Part shown: piece by piece, positions 20,252-27,900 of the stretch
How positions within the stretch are numbered: the first letter of the stretch is position 1
Layout of the letters: the number at the start of each line of letters is the position of its first letter
DNA from: Streptomyces sp. TRM68367
Lineage (GTDB): Bacteria > Actinomycetota > Actinomycetes > Streptomycetales > Streptomycetaceae
Reading direction: 5' to 3'
DNA length: 58,381 nucleotides
Assembly (NCBI RefSeq): GCF_014495685.1
Contig: NZ_JACTVI010000013.1
Coordinates: 1-58,381 of the forward strand
Made by a program: the position numbers and the translations under genes
Notes under the pieces: model-generated
The model's input: the letters and a program-made list of their open reading frames with translations, nothing else
The model's database searches: none
Told to the model about the DNA's origin: nothing

Positions 20252-20902
20252 ATGAAGATCCACGCGCAGGCCCTCCTGTTCGACAACGACGGCACCCTCG
20301 TCTCCTCCCTGGACTCCGTACACCGCTGCTGGACACGGTGGGCCGCGGAGCACGGCATTACCGCCGAGGAGTTCGCCCGCGTCGAACTGCACGGGCGGCC
20401 GGCCGCCGAGATAGCCGCCGACCTGCTGCCCGCCGACGTCGTACCGCGGGCCGTCGCGCGGATCGAGACGCTGGAGGTGGAGGACGTACCCAACGGGGGC
20501 GTGCACCTGCTGCCCGGCACGAAGGACTTGCTCGACGCGCTGCCCGCCGACCGCTGGGCCGTCGTCACCTCCGCCAGCCGGCGCCTGGCCGAGGCCCGCC
20601 TCGACGCCGTCGGCATCCTGCCCAAGACCCTCGTCGCCGCCGACGACGTCACGCGCGGCAAGCCCGACCCCGAGCCGTACCTGCTCGCCGCCCGCGCCCT
20701 GGGCGTCGACCCGGCCCACTGTGTCGTCTTCGAGGACGCCCCCGCGGGGCTCGCGGCCGGCCGCGCCGCCGGGATGACCACCGTGGCATTGACCACAACC
20801 CACCGGGCCGACGAGCTCGACGCCGATCTGGTCGTGGCCGACCTGTCGGCCCTGTCCGCACTGGTCACGGACGCGGGAGTGGAGATCTTCGTCCGCGGCT
20901 GA
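20252..20902 (+). CDS. HAD-superfamily (subfamily IA) phosphatase
   Basis: A 216-residue HAD hydrolase from ATG 20252 (MKIHAQALLFDNDGTL). Motif I is DNDGT, motif II is VVTSAS, motif III lysine is in RGKPDPEPY, and motif IV is VFEDAPAG. The sequence pattern resembles sugar-phosphate phosphatases of the GPP/beta-phosphoglucomutase branch. The substrate is not certain. It is monocistronic. Confidence 0.88.
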   Translation: MKIHAQALLFDNDGTLVSSLDSVHRCWTRWAAEHGITAEEFARVELHGRPAAEIAADLLPADVVPRAVARIETLEVEDVPNGGVHLLPGTKDLLDALPADRWAVVTSASRRLAEARLDAVGILPKTLVAADDVTRGKPDPEPYLLAARALGVDPAHCVVFEDAPAGLAAGRAAGMTTVALTTTHRADELDADLVVADLSALSALVTDAGVEIFVRG

Positions 20903-20985
20903 CCCCGCCCGCACCGCTGTCCACGGCTGTCCAGCATGCGGACAGCGGCGCTTTGGCAGGACCGTACGCATGTTTTACTGATCGT

Positions 20986-21072
20986 ATGACCACGACGAGC
21001 GACCGCATCCCTGCGACCGAGGCGACCATGGCGCCCGGTGCTCGTTGTCTGTGCCGAATGTGCGCCTTCTAG
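20986..21072 (+). CDS. Cys/Met-containing leader peptide upstream of metN
   Basis: A 28-codon ORF (ATG 20986) ends in CLCRMCAF, with three Cys and one Met in the last eight residues. ATG lies 7 bases after a TTTACT -10-like hexamer (20974-20979), so the transcript may be leaderless. A stem-loop follows 11 bp after its stop, and then metN. Short uORFs rich in the sensed amino acid are known before actinobacterial sulfur-metabolism genes. Attenuation by Cys/Met-tRNA or sulfur status is inferred. Confidence 0.5.
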   Translation: MTTTSDRIPATEATMAPGARCLCRMCAF

Positions 21073-21082
21073 AGGCCCCCGC

Positions 21083-21123
21083 GCCACGCCTGAGCCTCGC
21101 GCCCCGAAGCGAGGCGCTGTGGC
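21083..21123 (+). promoter_or_regulatory. Stem-loop in the metN leader (candidate attenuator)
   Basis: The inner stem GCCTCGC/GCGAGGC (8-base loop) is extended by an outer stem GCCAC/GTGGC. It sits between the leader peptide stop and metN. There is no T-run. Ribosome position on the leader ORF could affect this fold. Confidence 0.45.
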
Positions 21124-21239
21124 ACGTCCGTACGCCGCGCGCCGTACCTGACGTCCGAAGCCACTGCCCGCACATGTTCTTCCCGCACCCGTGCCGGGGC
21201 ACATCCACGCCCGCACCCTCGATCGTGACGGAAACCCAC

Positions 21240-22286
21240 GTGATCACCACTTCGGGCCTGACGAAAATCTACCGGGCTCACCGCTCCCGCGGCCGCGAGG
21301 TCACCGCCCTCGACGGCGTCGACCTGCACGTCCGCGAAGGCGAGGTGTACGGCGTCACAGGCCAGTCCGGCGCCGGCAAGTCCTCGCTCATCCGCTGCAT
21401 CAACCTCCTGGAACGCCCCACTTCCGGCACCGTGACCGTCGACGGACAGGACCTCACCGCCCTGGCCGGCCGCGGCCCGCGCGCCGGCCGGGAACTGCGC
21501 CGGGCGCGCGGCCGTATCGGCATGGTGTTCCAGCACTTCAACCTGCTGTCCTCGCGGACCGTGCAGGACAACGTCGAACTGCCGCTGGAGATCCTCGGGA
21601 AGTCCGGCAAGGAGCGCTCCCGCAAGGCGCTCGAACTGCTCGACCTGGTGGGGCTGGCGGACAAGGCCAAGGCCTGTCCCGCGCAGCTCTCCGGCGGCCA
21701 GAAGCAGCGCGTCGGCATCGCCCGCGCGCTGGCCGGCGACCCCAAGGTGCTGCTGTCCGACGAGGCCACCAGCGCCCTCGACCCGGAGACCACCCGCTCG
21801 ATCCTCCAACTCCTGCGCGACCTCAACCGCCGGCTGGGACTCACGGTCCTGCTCATCACCCACGAGATGGACGTCGTGAAGTCGATCTGCGACTCGGCCG
21901 CCCTCATGGACGAGGGCCGCATCGTCGAGTCCGGCACGGTCAGCGAACTCCTCGCGACCCCGGGCTCCGAACTGGCCGCCGCGCTGCTCCCGGTCGGCGG
22001 CGAGGCCTCCGGCGACGACCGCACCGTCCTCGACGTCACCTTCCAGGGCGAGAGCGCGACCCAGCCGGTCATCTCCCAGCTGGCGCGCACCTACAACATC
22101 GACATATCGATCCTCGGCGCCGCCCTCGACACCGTCGGCGGCCTCCAGATCGGCCGCATGCGTCTCGAACTGCCCGGCCGCTACGAGGACAACGTCGTAC
22201 CGGTCGGCTTCCTGCGCGAACAGGGGCTGCACATCGACGTCGTCGACGGGGAACGCCCCGCGCTGGTCAAGGAGGGCGTCAGGTGA
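21240..22286 (+). CDS. metN: Methionine ABC transporter ATP-binding protein
   Basis: A 348-residue ABC ATPase: Walker A GQSGAGKSS, signature LSGGQKQR, Walker B VLLSDEATSALD and switch His in LLITHEM. A C-terminal NIL domain (about residues 265-340, FLREQGLHIDV near its end) is the methionine-sensing regulatory domain of MetN. GTG 21240 is chosen because GGAAA lies seven bases upstream; GTG 21225 and longer starts lack an RBS. The gene is complete, but the permease and binding-protein genes that should follow are deleted, so it is an orphan ATPase. Confidence 0.9.
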   Translation: MITTSGLTKIYRAHRSRGREVTALDGVDLHVREGEVYGVTGQSGAGKSSLIRCINLLERPTSGTVTVDGQDLTALAGRGPRAGRELRRARGRIGMVFQHFNLLSSRTVQDNVELPLEILGKSGKERSRKALELLDLVGLADKAKACPAQLSGGQKQRVGIARALAGDPKVLLSDEATSALDPETTRSILQLLRDLNRRLGLTVLLITHEMDVVKSICDSAALMDEGRIVESGTVSELLATPGSELAAALLPVGGEASGDDRTVLDVTFQGESATQPVISQLARTYNIDISILGAALDTVGGLQIGRMRLELPGRYEDNVVPVGFLREQGLHIDVVDGERPALVKEGVR

Positions 22287-22436
22287 CCTGGACTGGTCCA
22301 CCCTGATCGCCGTCCTCGCCGTCCTCGCCGTCCTCGCCGGTCTCCCGGTCGGCATCCTGCTCGTCCTCACCGACCAGGGCGGCCTGCCGCAGAACACCGT
22401 GCAAAGTACGCCGGATCCGTGATCGCCTCCTTCTGA
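22283..22436 (+). pseudogene. metI/metQ deletion scar
   Basis: A GTG overlapping the metN stop, as a coupled metI start would, begins MTW. After a frame change comes a MetI-like first helix (GLPVGILLVLTDQGGLPQN). At about 22400 this is joined to KYAGSVIASF-stop, which looks like the C-terminus of the MetQ lipoprotein. Everything between is missing, about 1.4 kb by comparison with normal gene sizes. A 9-bp GTCCTCGCC tandem repeat lies in the helix. Confidence 0.65.
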
Positions 22437-22575
22437 GGCCGTGACGGCGTACGCCACGCACAGGGTCCGCTCCCTCACTTGGAGTGGACCCGGTTGTGCG
22501 GATCAGTGCTTTCATGCTGCATGCTGGGCAGTTCAGCAGGTCCCTGACGGTTTCCCGAAGGTTACGGAGTGGCGC

Positions 22576-23211
22576 ATGACTAGCACCTTCCCCAACGTCT
22601 CCATCAGTACGGAGCGGTTGGTACTGCGCCCCTTCGAGGAGGCGGACACGGAGGCGCTCGCCGAGATGATGAACGACGAACTCGTCACCGCCTGGACCTC
22701 CGTGCCGCAGCCCTACACCGAGGACCACGCGCACGCGTGGATCACCGACCTCGCCCCGGCCGAACGCGCCGAGGGCCGCGGCATCGTCTTCGCCGTCGAC
22801 GAGTTCCTCACCCAGCGCCTGGTCGGCATCGTGCACCTGAAGAACACCGACTGGCGCGCCCGCTCCAGCGAGATCGCCTACGTCATCGCCCCCTGGGCCC
22901 GCGGCGAGGGCTATGCCTCCGAGGCCGCCCTCGCCACCGCGCAGTGGCTCTTCCACGACCAGAAGTTCGAGCGCCTCGAACTGCGCACCGCTGCCGACAA
23001 CACCGCCTCGCAGCAGGTGGCCCAGAAGATCGGCTGTATCAGCGAGGGCGTCCTGCGCGGCGCCTGGATAGCGCGCGCCCGGACCGAGACGGGCGCGTGG
23101 GCCGACGTACGCACCGACCTCATCGTCTGGAGCCTGCTCCCCGAGGATCTGGAGGGCGTCGGCGAGCAGCTGGCCGACACGGGTTTCACCTCGTTCTCCG
23201 ACTGGAACTGA
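22576..23211 (+). CDS. GNAT acetyltransferase (RimJ/RimL-like)
   Basis: A 211-residue protein from ATG 22576 (MTSTFPNVSISTERLVLRPF), with CGGAG just upstream; the frame is open to 22441 without an RBS. ISTERLVLRPFEEADTEALAE is the usual N-terminus of RimJ/RimL-type acetyltransferases. The CoA loop is ARGEGYASEAA, and LRTAADNTASQQVAQKIGC is conserved. It probably acetylates a protein N-terminus or small amine; the substrate is not deducible. It is monocistronic. Confidence 0.87.
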   Translation: MTSTFPNVSISTERLVLRPFEEADTEALAEMMNDELVTAWTSVPQPYTEDHAHAWITDLAPAERAEGRGIVFAVDEFLTQRLVGIVHLKNTDWRARSSEIAYVIAPWARGEGYASEAALATAQWLFHDQKFERLELRTAADNTASQQVAQKIGCISEGVLRGAWIARARTETGAWADVRTDLIVWSLLPEDLEGVGEQLADTGFTSFSDWN

Positions 23212-23326
23212 CGCCACGGCGGAGGAACGCCGCCACCGCCGGACGCCTCCACCAGGTACCCTCACGGAGCCCGCCCCCTGGGCGGCCCTCACACGACCTG
23301 CGCAAACTCCCTGGAGACTGACGACG

Positions 23327-24538
23327 ATGGCCGATCGGGTCACGGTGATCGGCTGGGACGGTTCGCCGCTGACCGCCGCGGCACGTGCCGCCCTGGGCGC
23401 CGCCACGCTGGTGGCCGGTGCCGCCCACCACCTCGCGCTCCCCGAGGTGCCCCACACCGCCGAGCGCATCCGGCTCGGCAGCGTCGCCCTCGCCGCCCGC
23501 CGCATCGCCGCCCACCGCGGCACCGCGGTCGTGCTCGCCGACGGCGACCCCGGCTTCTTCGGCGTCGTACGGACCCTGCGCGCGCCCGAGTTCGGCCTGG
23601 AGGTCGAGGTCGTCCCCGCCGTCTCCTCCGTCGCCGCCGCCTTCGCCCGCGCCGGCATGCCCTGGGACGACGCCCACGTGGTCGTTGCCCACCGCCGCAC
23701 CCTGCGCCGCGCCGTGAACGTGTGCCGCGCCCACACCAAGGTCGCCGTCCTCACCTCGCCGGGCGCCGGTCCCGCCGAACTCGGCCTGCTCCTCGACGGC
23801 GTCCACCGCACCTTCGTCATCTGCGAGGAACTCGGCACCGCGCGCGAACAGGTCAGCGTCGTCACCTCCGACAAGGCGGCCGACCACACCTGGCGCGACC
23901 CGAACGTCGTCATCGTCATCGGCGGCCCCGTCGGCGCGGGGGAGTCGGGCGGCTGGATCGCCGGCCGCGACCCGTCCGCCGGCCCGCGCGGCTGGTCGCT
24001 GCCCGCCGCGGCGTACGGCGGCGGCCTCGGCGAGGGCGAGGCGGACCTGCTGCGCGCCGCGCAACTCGCCCGCCTGGGACCGCGGCTCGGGGACCTGGTG
24101 TGGGACATCGGCTGCGGCAGCGGCGCCTTCGCCACCGAGGCCGCGCGCGCGGGCGCCGCCGTCATCGCCGTCGACCGCGACCCTGCCGCCTGTGCCCGCA
24201 CCGAGTCCACCGCGCGCCGCTTCGGACTCCAGCTCCAGGTCGTGGCCGGCACCGCGCCGCACGTCCTGGAGAACCTCCCCGAACCGGACGTCGTCCGTGT
24301 CGGCGGCGGCGGGCCGGGCGTCGTCTCCGCGGTCGCCGACCGCCGCCCGCAGCGCATCGTCACGCACGCCGCCACCCGTGACGCCGCCGAACTCATCGGC
24401 CGGAATCTGACGGAGCACGGCTACGACGTCGAGTGCGCCCTCCTGCAGTCCGTCGGACTCGACACCCGGGCCTGGACGGAGACGGCGCGCAGCGTGGCGT
24501 TCCTGCTCAGCGGCGTACTGCCGGAGCGCGGCGCCTGA
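23327..24538 (+). CDS. cobL: Precorrin-6Y C5,15-methyltransferase (decarboxylating), CbiE-CbiT fusion
   Basis: A 403-residue fusion (CobL/CbiET) acting in corrin-ring synthesis for cobalamin. It methylates C5 and C15 with SAM and removes the C12 acetate carboxyl. Residues 1-200 are the CbiE tetrapyrrole methylase (VVLADGDPGFFGV, VPAVSSVAAAFARAG). Residues 220-403 are CbiT, with the SAM motif WDIGCGSGAFATEAA and VIAVDRDPAAC. ATG 23327 lies after CTGGAGACTGACGACG. The corrinoid gene fusion bluB-cobT follows on the same strand. Confidence 0.92.
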   Translation: MADRVTVIGWDGSPLTAAARAALGAATLVAGAAHHLALPEVPHTAERIRLGSVALAARRIAAHRGTAVVLADGDPGFFGVVRTLRAPEFGLEVEVVPAVSSVAAAFARAGMPWDDAHVVVAHRRTLRRAVNVCRAHTKVAVLTSPGAGPAELGLLLDGVHRTFVICEELGTAREQVSVVTSDKAADHTWRDPNVVIVIGGPVGAGESGGWIAGRDPSAGPRGWSLPAAAYGGGLGEGEADLLRAAQLARLGPRLGDLVWDIGCGSGAFATEAARAGAAVIAVDRDPAACARTESTARRFGLQLQVVAGTAPHVLENLPEPDVVRVGGGGPGVVSAVADRRPQRIVTHAATRDAAELIGRNLTEHGYDVECALLQSVGLDTRAWTETARSVAFLLSGVLPERGA

Positions 24539-24698
24539 TTCCGGGGCCGTCCCCTGTGATCCGGTTGTCGTACCGCGCGCGGTAGGCTGGCCGATCGCTG
24601 CACCGCACGCGGACGCCCGACGGTTCGTCGGTCAATGTCCGGAAAACGCACCCGTTTTGGGGTGGGTGTGGTACGGCAGAACCGGAGGACGCGCAACG

Positions 24699-24865
24699 TG
24701 GCGCAGTCCACAGCGGGCCGTCGCGGATCGACCTGTCGCGGCGGACGAACGGCCGCAACAATGCCAGTGAATGGCTTTGTCGCCTTTTCCGGGCGGGCTG
24801 TTCGTGCCGCTGAGGACGCACGCTCGTTCTTCACTGTGGGGCGGTCGGTGCGCCGTTCCGGGTGA
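24699..24865 (+). CDS. Possible short ORF before bluB-cobT
   Basis: The 368 bp gap between cobL and bluB-cobT holds a 55-codon ORF (GTG 24699) with GGAGG nine bases upstream; an in-frame ATG lies at 24635. The product is Arg/Gly-rich with a hydrophobic centre (MPVNGFVAF). Nothing is recognised. The gap has lower GC than the genes and may mainly be a leader; I saw no cobalamin riboswitch pattern in it. Confidence 0.2.
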
Positions 24866-24906
24866 GCTGGTCGTAAGAAGCACTAACCGATGGGCGAGGG
24901 GTACGC

Positions 24907-27900
24907 ATGACCGACACCGGCCAGGTCCCGGGCGAGGGGCTGCCGGAGAACGCAGGCATGGTGGAGCAGCCGGGCGCCCCCGCGCACGGCGCGTACACCT
25001 ACCTCTCCGAGACCACCGCCGAGGACGAAGACCTGTTGCTGCTGCCCGGCGCGCAGAGCCCGTGGGGCAACGAGGTCGCGCCGCCCGCGCCGGAACCGGT
25101 CGTCGAGACCGTGCACGAGCCGGGCCCGCACGAGATGTCCGGCCGCGACAGCGGCTCCGTCGACCTCGGCGCGGTCCGCCATCCGGGCCCCAGCCAGGCG
25201 CCGATCCAGACGCCGGCCCAGGTACCCGCCCAGGCTATGGCGCCGTCGTCGCCGCGCCGCCCGCTGCACCTCGGCCCGCCCGTCCCGAACGTCTCCGCCA
25301 GCCCGGTCCGCTCCCTCGCCGACCGCGGCCCGGCCCACGCGCCGGTACGGCAGTCCGGACCGCCGACGACCGGCCCCGAGTACCTCGACGTACCGCCGGC
25401 GCACGAGACGCCCCAGCAGGGCGCGGCGCCCTGGGGCGCACAGAGCACGGCACAGCCACCGGTGCACGCCGGGGCGCCCCCCGCGGAAACGGTTGTCCCG
25501 GCGCACGCCCCCACACCCGAGCCGGTGGGCGCGGCCCAGGCGGTCGTCGCCAGGGTGGCGACGGAGACGGCCGGGGCCGGGGCGCAGGGCGCGGAGACGG
25601 GTTCGGGCATGGCTGCCGACGGTGCGGATGCCGGGGCCGGGTTGGCTGCGCAGCCTGCTCGGGCCGACGCCGCGATGACCGCGCAGGACGGTGGGTCCGA
25701 CGCGCAGGTCCCGCAGGGTAGGGAGGACGCGGTCGCCGGTGACGCCGCGCAGGGTGGTGCGGTGGCCCAGGGGCAGGAGCCCGGGCAGGCCGCCGGCGCC
25801 GAGGCTGCTGCGCAGGCAAACGCCGTCCAGGGCGGGCAGGTTCCGGTGAGCGGCGGTGCCGCGGACGGCGGGCAGGGGGCTGTCGCCGGGACCGCGGTGG
25901 CGGCTGCTGTCGCCGAGGCCGGTGCCGGGGGCGCGCAGGCACCTGAGGCGGGTGGCGCGGGCGCGCCGTCTGCTGCGGGGGCTGCCGGGCCGGGGAACGC
26001 TCAGGCTGCTCAGGCGGATGGTGCTGGTACGTCGTCGGCCGTGGGGGCCGGCGGACCGGGAAACGCGCAGGCCGCTGAGGCGGTTGGTGCAGAGGCGCTC
26101 CCGGCTGAGGACCCTGCTGGGCCCGATAGCGCTCAGGCGGGTGTCGCTGGTGCGTCCTCGGTTGCGGAGCCTGCCGCGCCCGGTGCCGCGGCTGCTGCGG
26201 AGGCCGGGTCGGCTGTGGCGTCCGGCGCTTCCGAGAGCGCTCAGGCGGCTGGGGCGGGTGTCGCCGGTGTGTCTTCGGTTGCGCAGCACGCCGTGTCGGA
26301 GGATGTACAAACTGGTGAGGCCGTTGCGGTGTCCGCCGGGCCTGGGAGTGGTCAGGCAGCCGGGGCTGGTGTTACGGGTGTGTCTTTGGTTGGGCAGCAC
26401 GCCGTGTCAGGGGACGTACAGACTGATGAGGCGCCTGAGGCCGCCGTCGCGGGAGCGCAGTCGGCTGAGAATGTCCCGGCTCCGGAGGATGCTGTGCCGG
26501 AGGACGTCCGAGTCCCCGAGGCAACGGTGTCCGAGGGCGTCCAGACTGCCGACGGAGCCGCATCCCACTCCGTCCAGGCTTCCGAGGCCGGCACGCCCGA
26601 GCATGCGTCGGCTGCTCAGGGCACCGCGCCCCAGCCTGCCCAGGACGGCTCCGAGTCGACCGGAACGTCCCCGGCGCCGGAGGCCACGGATACCGCGTCC
26701 TTCCCTGAGGCTCCGGCTGCTGTAGAGGCTCCGCACTCCACGGACGGTTCCCGGGCACGGGCGGGGGAGGCCGTCGCCACTGCCGACCCGTCGGCCCAGC
26801 AGCCGGCTCAGGGGGACGCCGACCATGCCGCGCAGGGACAGCCCCAGCAGCCCGCCGCGGGGGCCCAGCCCGTGCCGGGGGAGCAGGCAGTGCCGGAGGC
26901 CCTGGCTACTGCCGGCGCTCAGCCGCCGGGGGATGTCCAGCCCGGGCCGGAGGCCCGGGCCGCCGTGGGTGCCGAGCCGAATGCGGGTGTTCAGGCGCCG
27001 GGGGATGCCCAGTTCGCGCCGGAGGTCCAGGCCGCGGTGGGTGCCCAGCCCAATGCGGGTGCTGAGCCGAATGTGGGTGTTCGGGCGCCGGGGGATGCTC
27101 CGCTTGCGCCGGAGGTCCAGGCCGCTGCGGGTGCACAACCATTTACGGATGCTCAGGCGGTCGGGGATGCCCAGTCCGCGCCGGAGGTCCAGGCCGCGGT
27201 GGGTGCCCAGCCCAATGCGGGTGCTGAGCCGAATGTGGGTGTTCGGGCGCCGGGGGATGCTCCGCTTGCGCCGGAGGTCCAGGCCGCCGCGGGTGCCCAG
27301 CCAACCGTGGATGCCCACTCCCCGCCGGATGCCCAGACCCCCGCGAACGCTCAACCAGCCGCGAGCACTCAGGCGACCGGGGATGCCCAACCCGTTCCGG
27401 GCGCTCAGTCCGAGCCGGAAGTCCAGACCACCGCGAGTCCTCAAGCCACCGCGGATGCCCCAGCGACCGGCGAGCCCCAGCCCACGCCGGACACCCAGTC
27501 CGTGCTGGGGGACCAGCCAACGGAGGAGCCCCAGCCCATGCCGGACGCTCAAGCCACCGGGCAGCGCCAGCCCGCGCCGGAGCCCCAGACCAGTGGGGAA
27601 ACCCACCCCACATCTGACGCTCAGCCCGCACCGGGACTCCAGCCCGCACCGGGAGCCCAGCCAGTGCCGGAAGCCGAGTCGTCCACGCCAGGCACCCAGC
27701 CGGCCTCGGACGCACCCCCTGCTGCCCAGGCTCCGCACCAACCGCCCCCCGCCCAGTCCCGTCCGGCTGCCTCCGCGCAGCCGGCGCAGGGCCCGCAGAC
27801 CTCCCCCGCCGCCCAGCAGGCGCACGTCGCCGGTGACGTACAACAAGGCGCGACCACCCCCACCGCGGCTGCCACCGCCGAAACCGCCACCGAAACCGCC

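Noticed and set aside
24541..24906. Possible cobalamin riboswitch before bluB-cobT
   Set aside because: I looked for the B12-box and the paired GC-rich arms and saw neither pattern. A covariance search would be decisive.
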